From positions 3,799,501 through 3,863,500 of the forward strand of contig NZ_CP044218.1 in the NCBI RefSeq assembly GCF_008727715.1: a stretch of 64,000 nt of DNA. The letters run 5' to 3'. How positions within the stretch are numbered: position 1 is the first letter of the stretch; the number at the start of each line of letters is the position of its first letter. Positions 1 through 9,540 of this stretch are shown one piece after another. The stretch comes from Mesorhizobium terrae (GTDB lineage: Bacteria; Pseudomonadota; Alphaproteobacteria; Rhizobiales; Rhizobiaceae). Position numbers and translations under genes: made by a program. The notes beneath the pieces were generated by a model that did not search any database, was not told the DNA's origin, and worked only from the letters and a program-made list of their open reading frames with translations.

Positions 1-711
1 CAGGCCGCCGCCGGTGCCAAACGCTCGTTTTGCTGCGATGCAGCGGAAAATTGGCGTCTGCCTTCCCACGACGATCACGAACAAGTGTGAAGCCGTTCAC
101 AGTGCGTCGCGCCGCGATCGCCTACACCTCGGTGTGCAAGCGCCTGAAGCAGCGGCGAGGAGGCCACGCTTCAGGCGAGATGGGCAGTGGAAGACCGAGA
201 CGAGAGAGACGGGGAGAACGCCGCACAGCTTCGGAAAACGATCGCAGCGCGTCACCAATAGTCTTGAGCCGGCTTGATAGTGTGCATCAGCCGGCACATG
301 CAATTTGTTGATTGCCCAAAAAAAATGCAAGGCACGAGGCCTTGCAATTTTAACGCGTCCGATCTGCTTTCCGTTTCCGGCGGCTGCGAGTTACCGCGCC
401 TAGATCGCATCCTCCCAAGACTTTGACCGCGCAGGAGAACAGATTTCGCTCCGTCCTCTCGGTTATTCAATTACTTTAGACTGGCGCCGATGAAAATGTC
501 ACGGGAAATTTTTCATCGGAAGCCTGTTTCATGTGCTGCATTGCACAATAAAACGGCGTTCCTCGCCTAGCAAACCCTCAGCCGTTCCCGGCGCGATATT
601 GCCACGGGCCGCGCGGGTTTCCATTCCGCCATGAAATGGCTATGAAGCCCTTGCATTGAAGCCCGCCGCGCACCGATTCCGGCGCGGCCTTCCTCACTTA
701 CGGACCCATCC
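1..711. other. Gene-poor stretch upstream of proS
   Basis: No convincing protein gene is visible. Two overlapping open frames in the first 310 bases are Arg-rich and resemble no family I know. The stretch holds three inverted repeats: CGCCTGAAGC/GCTTCAGGCG at 141-177, a terminator-like hairpin at 326-346, and CCGATGAAAA/TTTTCATCGG at 487-519. The proS promoter presumably lies in the 520-700 part, but I cannot pick a clear -35/-10 pair. Confidence 0.5.
326..351 (+). terminator. Terminator-like hairpin
   Basis: An 8-bp perfect stem TGCAAGGC/GCCTTGCA with a 5-nt loop is followed by ATTTT and preceded by a run of eight A, so it could act in both directions. The transcript it ends is not identified in this window and may start upstream of base 1. 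Confidence 0.55.
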
Positions 712-2040
712 ATGCGGTTGTCGCGCTACTTCCTGCCCATCCTGAAAGAGAACCCCCGCGAGGCCGAAATCGTCTCGCATCGCCTGATGCTGCGCGCCGG
801 CATGATCCGGCAGCAGGGACAGGGCTCTTTCACCATGCTGCCACTCGGCAAGCGCGTCCTGGACAAGGTCTGCGCGATCATCCGCGAGGAGCAGAATCGC
901 GCCGGCGCGCTGGAAATCCTGATGCCGACCATCCAGTCGGCCGAGCTGTGGCGCGAAAGCGGTCGCTACGACGCCTATGGCAAGGAGATGCTGCGCATCA
1001 AGGACCGCCAGGACCGCGAGCTGCTCTACGGGCCGACCAACGAGGAAATGGTGACGGAGGTTTTCCGCTCCTACGTCAAGTCCTACAAGGACCTGCCGCT
1101 CAACCTCTATCACATCCAGTGGAAGTTCCGCGACGAGGTGCGTCCTCGTTTCGGCGTCATGCGCGGCCGTGAATTCCTGATGAAGGACGCTTACACGTTC
1201 GACCTCAACTATGAGGGCGCCAAGGCGGCCTACTACCGGATGTTCGTGTCCTATCTGCGCACCTTCACTCGCATGGGCCTGAAGGCGATCCCGATGCGCG
1301 CCGATACCGGCCCGATCGGCGGCGACCTCAGCCATGAGTTCATCATCCTGGCCGAAACCGGCGAGAGCCAGGTGTTCTGCCACAAGGACTTCCTGTCGCT
1401 GCCCGTGCCCGGCGAGGGCGTCAATTATGGCAACGATGCCGAAATCGCCGGCATCGTGCAGGAATGGACGACGCCCTACGCGGCGACCGACGAGATGCAT
1501 GACGAGGCCGCCTGGGACAAGATCGCCGACGGCGAGCGCCTCTCGGCGCGCGGCATCGAGGTTGGCCACATCTTCCACTTCGGCGACAAATATTCCAAGC
1601 CGATGGGTGCCAAGGTGCAGGGCCCCGATGGCAAGGAGCACAACGTCTCCATGGGCTCCTACGGCATCGGCCCGACGCGCCTCATCGCCGCCATCATCGA
1701 GGCCAGCCACGACGAGGCCGGCATCATCTGGCCGGAAAGCGTGGCGCCGTTCGACATCGGCCTGATCAACATGAAGGCGGGCGATGCCGATTGCGACCGC
1801 GTCTGCGACGAGCTCTACGCAGCGCTGACCGCCGCCGGCAAGGACGTGCTTTATGACGACACAGACCAGCGACCGGGCGGCAAATTCGCCACCGCCGACC
1901 TGATCGGCTTGCCGTGGCAGCTCATCGTCGGGCCGCGCGGCGTCGCCGCCGGCGAGGTCGAGATCAAGAACCGCAAGAGCGGCGAGCGCGAGACGCTGCC
2001 GCTGGCTGCCGCCCTCAAGCGCCTGGGTGTTGCCGGATGA
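712..2040 (+). CDS. proS: Prolyl-tRNA synthetase
   Basis: This is a class II aminoacyl-tRNA synthetase that charges tRNA-Pro in the cytoplasm. The 442-residue product has the catalytic core signatures [10 protein letters not shown] (about residue 109), [13 protein letters not shown] (about 197) and motif 3 GSYGIGPTR (about 315-323), then an anticodon-binding domain with [15 protein letters not shown]. It is about 130 residues shorter than the E. coli enzyme because the INS editing insert is missing, as is usual in alphaproteobacteria; misacylated Ala must be cleared in trans. The stop overlaps the next start (ATGA), so proS and lolC are translationally coupled. Confidence 0.97.
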   Translation: MRLSRYFLPILKENPREAEIVSHRLMLRAGMIRQQGQGSFTMLPLGKRVLDKVCAIIREEQNRAGALEILMPTIQSAELWRESGRYDAYGKEMLRIKDRQDRELLYGPTNEEMVTEVFRSYVKSYKDLPLNLYHIQWKFRDEVRPRFGVMRGREFLMKDAYTFDLNYEGAKAAYYRMFVSYLRTFTRMGLKAIPMRADTGPIGGDLSHEFIILAETGESQVFCHKDFLSLPVPGEGVNYGNDAEIAGIVQEWTTPYAATDEMHDEAAWDKIADGERLSARGIEVGHIFHFGDKYSKPMGAKVQGPDGKEHNVSMGSYGIGPTRLIAAIIEASHDEAGIIWPESVAPFDIGLINMKAGDADCDRVCDELYAALTAAGKDVLYDDTDQRPGGKFATADLIGLPWQLIVGPRGVAAGEVEIKNRKSGERETLPLAAALKRLGVAG

Positions 2041-3322
2041 GCGAGAGCGCGGCGGTCAAGGCGGCGAGCGCCGGACCTTTCTCCGGTTTCGAGCGCATGG
2101 TGGCTTGGCGCTACCTGCGCTCGCGGCGCAAGGAAACGGTGATCTCGGTGATCGCCTCGATCTCCTTCCTCGGCATCATGCTGGGCGTGGCGACGCTGAT
2201 CGTCGTCATGGCGGTGATGAACGGTTTCCGCGCCGAGCTTCTGTCGCGCATTCTGGGCATCAACGGCCATCTCATCATCACGCCGGTGGATATGCCGCTG
2301 GAGGACTATGCCGAGCTCGCCAAGCGCATCAACGGCGTACCCGGCGTCAAATACGCGATCCCGCTAGTCGAGGGCCAGGTGCTGGCGCAGGGCAATGTCG
2401 GTTCGGGCGGCGGCGCGCTGGTGCGCGGCATCCGCGGCGAGGATCTCGGCAAGGTCACGCTGGTCGCCAACAACATCAAGCAGGGCTCGATCGTTGCCTT
2501 CGACACCGCCGGCGGCGTGGCGATCGGCCGGCGTATGGCCGATAATCTCGGCCTGGCGCTCGGCGACACCATCACGTTGATCTCGCCCGAAGGCGACGTC
2601 AGCCCGCTCGGCACGACGCCGCGCCTAAAAGGCTATCCGGTGACGGCGATCTTCGAGGTCGGCATGTCGGAATACGACACCTCGATCGTCTACATGCCGT
2701 TCTCCGAAGCCCAGATGTATTTCAACTCTGAAGGCAAGGCGCAGAGCCTCGAGGTCTATCTCGACAATCCCGACAATGTCGAGGCGCTGAAACCCAAGGT
2801 GGAGGAGGCGGCGCAGCGGCAAATCTACATGACCGACTGGCGCCAGCGGAACCAGACCTTCTTCTCGGCGCTGCAGGTCGAGCGCAACGTCATGTTCATG
2901 ATCCTGACGCTGATCGTCCTTGTGGCGGCGCTCAACATCATTTCCGGCCTTGTCATGCTGGTGAAGGACAAGGGGCACGATATCGCCATCCTGCGCACCA
3001 TGGGCGCGACGCGTGGTGCCATCCTGCGCATCTTCCTGATGACGGGGGCGGCGATCGGCGTGGTCGGCACCCTTGCCGGGGTGCTGCTGGGCGTCGTCAT
3101 CTGCCTCAATGTCGAGCGTATCCGCGAGTTCTTCTCCTGGCTGTCAGGCACGGTGCTGTTCAATCCCGAGCTCTATTTCCTCAGCCAGTTACCGGCCAAG
3201 ATGGATGCAAGCGAGACGGTCTCGGTCGTTGTCATGGCGCTTGTGCTGTCGTTCATCGCCACGCTGTTCCCGGCCTGGCGGGCGGCCCGGCTCGATCCGG
3301 TCGAAGCGCTGAGGTACGAATA

Positions 3323-3323
<1 letters not shown>
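2037..3323 (+). CDS. lolC: Lipoprotein-releasing system permease (LolC/LolE family)
   Basis: This is the inner-membrane subunit of the LolCDE exporter, which extracts outer-membrane lipoproteins and hands them to LolA. The 428-residue product has an N-terminal transmembrane helix (about residues 28-50, ending VVMAVMNGF), a large periplasmic domain, and three C-terminal helices of the FtsX/MacB type. The end DPVEALRYE is typical of the family. ATG 2037 overlaps the proS stop, and the gene's own stop overlaps lolD (TAATG). Only one LolC/E gene is present, so the complex is probably a homodimer, as in many alphaproteobacteria. Confidence 0.93.
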
Positions 3324-4003
<680 letters not shown>

Positions 4004-4130
4004 AACCGGCTGCTGAAGCCCGCCGGCTGGTTTCCGCCGGCATTGCGGACAATGTGATCGCCGTTACAGACCGCAACGCAGGTCTCTCCTAGGTTCGTCG
4101 TTGCGACGAAACCTGAAGGGGGAAACTGTC

Positions 4131-4598
4131 ATGCTTTCTCGCGACAAGGCCGCGGCGCATGTGCCGCACGACGTGCATCCTCTATCGACATCCACATTGG
4201 CAAAAGCGCTTCTCGGCGCTGCCTGCGCCGCCACATTGAGCCTAGCACTCACGGCACCAGCCGTCGCCAGCCAGGCCATTGGCTGGTGGGGCGGCAACTG
4301 GTCCTGCAACATCGACGGCCGCCCAGCCCGGATGAAATGGGTGGTGGTCGACGATTCCCAGACCAACTGCGACGGCGATGTCTGCACTTCCACTTCCGGC
4401 GTGCGCTGGAAGGGGTCGTTCTCCGACAACGGTTCACGCTGGGTGCCGCTGACCAATCCGCGTCCCAGCGATGGCGGCGGTGTGTACTTCCGGCATGCCG
4501 ACGGCAATCGCTGGTTTCTGCGCAAGCCGGTTGGCGGGCGCTCGAGTGGCTGGACCACATGGAACGGCAGCCGCTACGGCCTGTCCTGCTGGCGCTAG
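4131..4598 (+). CDS. Secreted DUF6006-like protein
   Basis: This is a 155-residue exported protein of unknown function. A long n-region and a hydrophobic stretch (ALLGAACAATLSLALTAPAVAS) form a signal peptide ending near residue 43. The mature part is rich in Trp and Gly with several Cys (NWSCNIDGRPARM, TNCDGDVCTSTSGVRW, GLSCWR), a pattern I recall from DUF6006 proteins. Start 4131 follows AGGGGGAAA at good spacing, while an upstream in-frame TTG (4101) has none. It stands alone. Confidence 0.75.
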   Translation: MLSRDKAAAHVPHDVHPLSTSTLAKALLGAACAATLSLALTAPAVASQAIGWWGGNWSCNIDGRPARMKWVVVDDSQTNCDGDVCTSTSGVRWKGSFSDNGSRWVPLTNPRPSDGGGVYFRHADGNRWFLRKPVGGRSSGWTTWNGSRYGLSCWR

Positions 4599-4852
4599 CC
4601 TGCACCCGGGTCGCGGCATAGCCGCGCTGTTGGCAGGAGCTGGTCCCTTCCGGCCAACAATTGCCCGGTGCACGCCGCCCCTTCCGCTGCGAGGCGGAAG
4701 GGGCGATGTCGGGCTCGCTTCCCGGTGCACCGGCATCCCCGGTGGAAAGCAGGGATAAGTTACCGGCGGCCGGCGACATCAACCTTTCCTTAACCCTGCC
4801 TTTCGAGGCCATCCGGAATCGGCCGGCATGCCGTTCTCCTGCGTTGACTTTG
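4599..4852. other. Intergenic region with a strong hairpin
   Basis: No gene is visible. An 11-bp perfect stem GCCCCTTCCGC/GCGGAAGGGGC with a 6-nt loop lies at 4677-4704, without a T run. It may stop transcription from the DUF6006-like gene. The promoter of the small SOS-type gene follows at 4844 onward. Confidence 0.5.
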
Positions 4853-4867
4853 GAACAAAATTAGAAC
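4853..4867 (+). promoter_or_regulatory. LexA (SOS) box, GAAC-N7-GAAC
   Basis: The sequence GAAC-AAAATTA-GAAC matches exactly the direct-repeat LexA operator known from Rhizobium and Caulobacter relatives (GAAC or GTTC, N7, repeated). A -35-like TTGACT sits just upstream at 4844-4849, so bound LexA would cover the core promoter. The only downstream reading frame is the 28-codon ORF that starts 34 bases later. Confidence 0.8.
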
Positions 4868-4900
4868 AAATTACGTACATATTAACAACAGGAGCCAGCC

Positions 4901-4987
4901 ATGACTGATTTGATCCAGGATGTCGTCTCTCTTGTGTGCATGAGCGCCTTCCTCGTTTCGATGGCAATGTGGATCGGTGCGATGTGA
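4901..4987 (+). CDS. Small SOS-controlled membrane peptide (28 aa)
   Basis: The ATG at 4901 is preceded by AACAGGAG with a 6-base spacer, an excellent ribosome binding site. The product is 28 residues, begins MTDLIQD, then has one hydrophobic helix (VVSLVCMSAFLVSMAMWIG) and ends GAM. Size, single helix and LexA box resemble Caulobacter SidA (29 aa, division inhibitor) and E. coli TisB (29 aa, membrane toxin), but I see no sequence identity to either. A hairpin (GTCGCGGCCA/TGGCCGCGAC, 4995-5016) begins eight bases after the stop and could end the transcript. Function is inferred from context only. Confidence 0.7.
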   Translation: MTDLIQDVVSLVCMSAFLVSMAMWIGAM

Positions 4988-5150
4988 TGAAGGCGTCGCG
5001 GCCAACTGGCCGCGACATGCGTGAAGAACCGGGTCGGCGATGCTGCCGACCGCGAAAGACAAGATCGCCGACACGCCCGGACCGGTACGGGCAGCAGGCG
5101 AAACTCCCTCAGAGCCAGACGTGTGAGAGCTTCGGCACGGAGCGTCGACT

Positions 5151-5252
5151 AGAGCGCCGCGCGTCCAATTGGACGCGCAAAGGACGCTCTAATACTTTGA
5201 CTCTGCTGCATCGGCCTACCGAAAATCGATTCCGATTTTCTGGCCGATGCAG
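5151..5252. repeat. Double-hairpin palindromic intergenic element
   Basis: Two adjacent long inverted repeats fill this stretch. The first is AGAGCG-CC-GCGCGTCC-AATT-GGACGCGC with an outer CGCTCT arm (5151-5190). The second is CTGCATCGGCC enclosing GAAAATCG/CGATTTTC and closing with GGCCGATGCAG (5206-5252). I believe similar elements recur between genes in Mesorhizobium and related genomes; only one copy is in this window. The rest of 4988-5349 shows no gene. Confidence 0.65.
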
Positions 5253-5349
5253 TAGTTGCGTCTGGCTCATGCCAACAGGCTGCGGTCGCAACAAGCACCC
5301 TGTGCTGGCCTGCGAGCCATCAAACGGATGCTGCGAGGGTAGGGCTGGC

Positions 5350-6096
5350 TCAGCCGGCCTTGCGCTGCGGCTCGGCTTCGGCCGCCTCGGCAGGGCCGAA
5401 CACGGTCTCGAAACCGGCCTTCAGCGCGACGTCGAGGTCGGCCATGGTCACCGGCAGGCCGAGATCGACCAGCGAAGTGACGCCGTGGTCGGAAACGCCG
5501 CACGGCACGATGCCGCCGAAATGGGCGAGGTCTGGTTCGACATTGATGGCGATGCCGTGGAAGGAAACCCACTTGCGCAGGCGGATACCGATGGCGGCGA
5601 TCTTGTCCTCGGCCGGCGTGCCGTCGGGCAGGGCGGGCCGGTCCGGCCGCACCACCCACACCCCGACGCGGTCCTCGCGCCGCTCGCCCTTCACGTTGAA
5701 GGCGGCGAGGGTGCGGATGATCCATTGTTCGAGCGCGGCCACGAAGGCGCGCACATCCTCGCGCCGCCGCTTCAGGTCGAGCATGACATAGGCCACGCGC
5801 TGGCCGGGGCCGTGATAGGTGTATTCGCCGCCGCGCCCTGCGTTGAAGACGGGAAAGCGGTCGGGGTCGATTAGGTCCGCCGCCTGCGCGCTGGTGCCGG
5901 CGGTGTAGAGCGGCGGATGTTCCACCAGCCACACCATCTCGCCGGCGGTGCCGGCCCGGATCGTCTCGGCGCGCGCTTCCATGAAAGCCAGGGCGTCGGG
6001 ATAGGCGGTGAGGCCGGGTTCGATGCGCCATTCCACCGGCGCGGAGCCGGCAAAGGGCAGGAACGTCGTGGCTATCTGGCTGCGTTCGGTCATCAT
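5350..6096 (-). CDS. lipB: Octanoyltransferase LipB
   Basis: This enzyme transfers octanoate from acyl carrier protein to the lipoyl domains of 2-oxoacid dehydrogenases and GcvH, the first step of lipoate synthesis. The family motif [12 protein letters not shown] is intact, as are the catalytic Lys ([10 protein letters not shown]) and Cys ([11 protein letters not shown]). The length of 248 residues fits. Two adjacent ATG codons (6096, 6093) are possible starts; a longer frame from 6171 lacks conservation and runs toward the tRNA gene. It is transcribed away from tRNA-Leu. Confidence 0.93.
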
Positions 6097-6305
6097 GTTC
6101 TCGAAAGACTGCCCATCATATGGCGGCAATCGACGGCAACGTCCAGTTCCGGCCATTGTCCCAGCCGCCATACGAGGCGTACAGCGACCGTCGCCGCTGC
6201 TCGCTCTGAAGGCTATGGAACGAGTAAATGTGTCCCAGGCATGGTCTTAATGTGGGACACAAATGGCCCGAAAGCCATGGAAATACTGGGTTTTCTGATG
6301 GTGAA

Positions 6306-6390
6306 TGGTGCGGTCGAGAAGACTCGAACTTCCACGGGTTGCCCCACAGCGACCTCAACGCTGCGCGTCTACCAATTCCGCCACGACCGC
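6306..6390 (-). tRNA. tRNA-Leu (anticodon GAG)
   Basis: The complement reads GCGGTCG...CGACCGC-A-CCA with a 7-bp acceptor stem and the CCA encoded. The anticodon stem is CAGCG/CGCTG around the loop TTGAGGT, giving anticodon GAG. The extended variable arm TGGGGCAACCCGT marks a type II tRNA, and the T-arm GTTCGAGTC is normal. Length is 85 nt. It reads CUC and CUU codons. Confidence 0.96.
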
Positions 6391-6628
6391 CCGTGGTAGG
6401 AGCCGGAATGCACCGGCTCGCGGCGTGTAGCAAATCGTTTCCGGCGAAACAAGGCCATAAGCGGCAATAATCGCACGTTCCGCAACAGACTTTGCATATG
6501 GCCCGTGGCGGCCGTTGCGTAAGCTGGGAACAGGGCCGTTTTCCGGCAGTCGCGCCGCTTCAATCCGGCATCGTCTTGCTCTAAACCGGACGCTGATCCT
6601 TTCCCGGAAAAGCGTCGCTGGGGACATC

Positions 6629-8038
6629 ATGCAGGTTGAGGGGCAGCATCAGGACGACCAGTTCCACGCCGACATCTACGGCGAGGACGGCGTCATTCGC
6701 GCGGCTTTCGTCGCCCATATCGGCGCCGCCATCGCCGACCGCGACACGCTGACCTTGAAACACGAAGTCGGCGACCTGCACCAGTCGGAGCTCGGCGACC
6801 TGCTGGAGGCGCTGCTGCCCGACCAGCGCCGGGCGTTGGTCGATCTGCTCGGCACCGATTTCGACTTTTCGGCGCTGACCGAGGTCGACGAGGCGATCCG
6901 CCTCGACATCGTCGACAACCTGCCCAACGCGCAGATCGCGCAGGCGGTGCAGGAGCTCGATTCCGACGACGCCGTCTACATCCTGGAAGACCTCGACCAG
7001 GAGGACCAGGACGAGATCCTTTCGCAGCTGCCGTTCACCGAGCGCATCAGGCTGAGGCGCGCGCTCGACTATCCGGAAGAAAGCGCCGGGCGGCGCATGC
7101 AGACCGAGTTCGTTGCCGTGCCGCCGTTCTGGACGGTCGGCCAGACCATCGACTACATGCGCGACGACACCGACCTGCCGGACCGGTTTTCCGAAATCTT
7201 CGTCATCGACCCCACCTTCAAGCTGCTCGGCGCCATCGGCCTCGACCAGGTGCTGCGCGCCAAGCGCGCGGTGAAGGTCGAGGAGATCATGCACGAGACC
7301 CGCCACGCCATTCCGGCGACGATGGACCAGGAGGAGGCGGCACGCGAATTCGAGCAATACGATCTTTTGTCGGCCGCCGTGGTCGACGAGAACGAGCGGC
7401 TGGTCGGCGTGCTCACCATCGACGACGTCGTCGACGTCATCCAGCAGGAGGCGGAGGAAGATCTCCTGCGCATGGGCGGCGTCGGTGACGAGGAGCTCTC
7501 CGACACGGTAGCCGCCACCTCGCGTTCGCGCGTGCCGTGGCTCCTGGTCAATTTGTGCACGGCCTTCCTGTCAGCCTCGGTGATCAGCCTGTTCGGCGCC
7601 ACCATCGAGGAGATGGTGGCGCTTGCCGCGCTGATGCCGATCGTCGCTTCGCTCGGCGGCAATGCCGGCACCCAGACCATGACGGTGACGGTGCGGGCGC
7701 TCGCCACGCGCGACCTCGATATCTACAATGCCGGACGCGTCATCCGCCGCGAGGTGCTGGTCGGCTTGCTCAACGGCGCCATCATCGCCACGCTGCTCGG
7801 GCTGGTGGCCGGTCTCTGGTTCCACAACATCGATCTCGGCTTGGTCATCGCCGCCGCCATGATCGTCAACATGCTGGCGGCTTCGCTGGGCGGCATCCTG
7901 ATTCCGCTGTTTCTTGACAAGCTGGGCGCCGATCCCGCCATTTCCTCGTCGATCTTCACCACCATGATCACCGACGTCATCGGCTTCCTGGCCTTTCTCT
8001 CCTTCGCCACCTGGTGGCTGCATCTGGGCGGGGGCTAG
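6629..8038 (+). CDS. mgtE: Magnesium transporter MgtE
   Basis: This is an inner-membrane Mg2+ channel/transporter gated by cytoplasmic Mg2+. The 469-residue product has the MgtE N domain (superhelical, about residues 45-150), a pair of CBS domains (about 155-280, including LSAAVVDENERLVGVLTIDD) and a five-helix membrane domain with the family motif LMPIVASLGGNAGTQ (about 333-347). ATG 6629 follows GGGGA and is preferred over the longer frame from 6515. I looked for an M-box style leader in 6391-6628 and could not recognise one. Confidence 0.95.
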   Translation: MQVEGQHQDDQFHADIYGEDGVIRAAFVAHIGAAIADRDTLTLKHEVGDLHQSELGDLLEALLPDQRRALVDLLGTDFDFSALTEVDEAIRLDIVDNLPNAQIAQAVQELDSDDAVYILEDLDQEDQDEILSQLPFTERIRLRRALDYPEESAGRRMQTEFVAVPPFWTVGQTIDYMRDDTDLPDRFSEIFVIDPTFKLLGAIGLDQVLRAKRAVKVEEIMHETRHAIPATMDQEEAAREFEQYDLLSAAVVDENERLVGVLTIDDVVDVIQQEAEEDLLRMGGVGDEELSDTVAATSRSRVPWLLVNLCTAFLSASVISLFGATIEEMVALAALMPIVASLGGNAGTQTMTVTVRALATRDLDIYNAGRVIRREVLVGLLNGAIIATLLGLVAGLWFHNIDLGLVIAAAMIVNMLAASLGGILIPLFLDKLGADPAISSSIFTTMITDVIGFLAFLSFATWWLHLGGG

Positions 8039-8086
8039 CTGGAAATCGCCCGCGTCTTTGAAAACAATTGGTGATTTTGCCCACAA

Positions 8087-8102
8087 TTGACTTTTACGTA
8101 AA
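8087..8102 (+). promoter_or_regulatory. Candidate MerR-type operator/promoter
   Basis: TTGAC is followed by the perfect palindrome TTTACGTAAA (8093-8102), about 115 bases before the MerR-family gene. The layout resembles LiuR operators of proteobacteria (TTGAC plus ACGTAAA-type half sites), which lie between -35 and -10. Autoregulation is the simplest reading. Confidence 0.5.
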
Positions 8103-8215
8103 TGCCGTGCGAAGCTTGCCGTCGACCCGCATGCTGTTCGATTCTGGCGATATGAGCCGTGAAGCGGCGGCACGACGGACAACGGCGTATCTCGCCCCCT
8201 GTGCCCGGAGTGACC

Positions 8216-8602
8216 ATGCGGGAATATTACACGATCACCGAGCTGACGCGCGAGTTCGACATCTCGACGCGTACCTTGCGTTTTTATGAGGATGAAGGGC
8301 TGGTTGCGCCGGTTCGGCGCGGCCGCACGCGGCTGTTCCGCCCCTCCGACCGGCATCTTGTCCGCCAGATCCTGCGCGGCAAGCGGCTGGGCTTCGCGAT
8401 CGCCGAGATCCGCGAGATCATCCAGATGTACAAGGAGCCGCCGGGCGAGGTCGGCCAGCTGAAGCTGATGATCAAGCGCATCGAGGAAAAGCGCGACGAC
8501 CTGCGCCAGAAGCGCCGCGACCTCGAGGAGACGCTGGCCGAACTCGACCAGGCCGAGGAATCCTGCGTCGAGCGGCTGGTCGAGCTCGGCGTCAGCACCT
8601 GA
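8216..8602 (+). CDS. MerR-family regulator, LiuR-like
   Basis: This is a 128-residue MerR-type DNA-binding protein. The winged helix-turn-helix spans residues 3-70 (YYTITELTREFDISTRTLR, then FYEDEGLVAP), and a long antiparallel coiled coil follows (KRIEEKRDDLRQKRRDLEET). No metal-binding Cys pair is present near the C-terminus, only one Cys. The closest match I recall is LiuR, regulator of leucine/isovalerate catabolism, but no liu genes lie nearby. Start 8216 has CGGAGTG upstream. The target regulon cannot be read from this window beyond likely autoregulation. Confidence 0.85.
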   Translation: MREYYTITELTREFDISTRTLRFYEDEGLVAPVRRGRTRLFRPSDRHLVRQILRGKRLGFAIAEIREIIQMYKEPPGEVGQLKLMIKRIEEKRDDLRQKRRDLEETLAELDQAEESCVERLVELGVST

Positions 8603-8796
8603 AATCCGGCGCGCCGCCCGTTCTGGTCGCGGTCCGCACCGTCCCGTTGGCGTCATCGCCGTGACGACGATGGCCGCCGCGCCGCCTTTTTCCAACAAAC
8701 GCGCAATGCCTGAAACCGGCACTATTTCGGGCGGCGCTCTCTTGTCGGAGCCATGCGTGCTTGCACCGGCCGGCTGCCTGGCCTACCGATGATCCC

Positions 8797-9174
8797 ATGT
8801 TGACAAGGCCGGACAGCGCGAGCGGTTTTGCCGTCCATTTCGGACGGCTGCTTTGCCTGTTGCTGGCGCTGCTGCTCCTGGAGCGCCCGGCGCCTGCTCG
8901 CTTCGACATCGGCGTTGGCGAGGCTCAACTATCGGCGCCCAGTGCCGATCTGAAGGCCGTCATTGCCGGCAAGGCCGATGCGCCGGCCTGGACCGGCGCG
9001 CGCGCCTCACGCCCGCATGGGCTGGCCCCGCAATCCTTCGATGCCGTCGTGCCCGACGCGCCGGTGTTGCTGCTGCCGGCACCCTATAGCTCGACCATTG
9101 CCGAAATTTCAGCACCGGGTGCCGCGCAAAGTTCGACGCATGCCCGCATCAGGGCGCCGCCGCGGGCCGCCTGA
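8797..9174 (+). CDS. Hypothetical exported or membrane-anchored protein
   Basis: This is an open frame of 125 codons from ATG 8797. A hydrophobic segment (LLCLLLALLLLERPAPA, about residues 18-34) could be a signal peptide or anchor. The rest is Ala/Pro-rich low-complexity sequence with no motif I recognise. The ribosome binding site is weak. It could be a lineage-specific small protein or a chance frame; codon bias is compatible with coding. Confidence 0.45.
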   Translation: MLTRPDSASGFAVHFGRLLCLLLALLLLERPAPARFDIGVGEAQLSAPSADLKAVIAGKADAPAWTGARASRPHGLAPQSFDAVVPDAPVLLLPAPYSSTIAEISAPGAAQSSTHARIRAPPRAA

Positions 9175-9255
9175 GCGGCCGCCAAGGCCTTTTGTCCTCA
9201 ACCCTGATCCTTGTTCGCGCTGCCGGTATCGGCAGCGCCTTTTGGGCATTTTCCG

Positions 9256-9492
9256 ATGCAATCCAAGTTGACTGCCTATACGCTCTTCGGCGTGGCTGCC
9301 GCCGCGCTGTTCCTGTCCACCAAGCTGCTCATCGTGCTGGGCACCATCCACTGGCTGGTGTCGGCGATCCTCGGCCTCGGGCTAACACCGCAACTGGTGC
9401 TCGCCGCCATCATGGCGCCGCCGGCGCTGATCGCGCTGTGGCGGATATTCAGGCTCTGCTACGAAGCCGAGACGCATCCCGCGAACAACTGA
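9256..9492 (+). CDS. Small two-helix membrane protein, unknown
   Basis: The 78-residue product has two predicted transmembrane helices (about residues 6-38 and 42-66) and a short charged tail with RIFRLCYEAE. No family is recognised. It ends before a GC-rich hairpin that separates it from the convergent ligase gene. Confidence 0.55.
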   Translation: MQSKLTAYTLFGVAAAALFLSTKLLIVLGTIHWLVSAILGLGLTPQLVLAAIMAPPALIALWRIFRLCYEAETHPANN

Positions 9493-9505
9493 TCGCGGGT
9501 TCGCC

Positions 9506-9523
9506 GCCCCGCTTCGGCGGGGC
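9506..9523. terminator. Hairpin between convergent genes
   Basis: The 7-bp stem GCCCCGC/GCGGGGC with a TTCG tetraloop sits in the 48-base gap between two convergent genes and probably serves both. There is no strong T run. Confidence 0.55.
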
Positions 9524-9540
9524 AGTTCCTTCATCGCGCG

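Noticed and set aside
14..311. Two overlapping open frames at the window start
   Set aside because: Arg/Pro-rich translations without motif, signal or ribosome binding site; they could be the end of an upstream gene, but nothing supports it.
694..1710. A 338-codon minus-strand open frame opposite proS
   Set aside because: It lies wholly within proS, is low complexity with Asp/His/Arg bias, and has no ribosome binding site.
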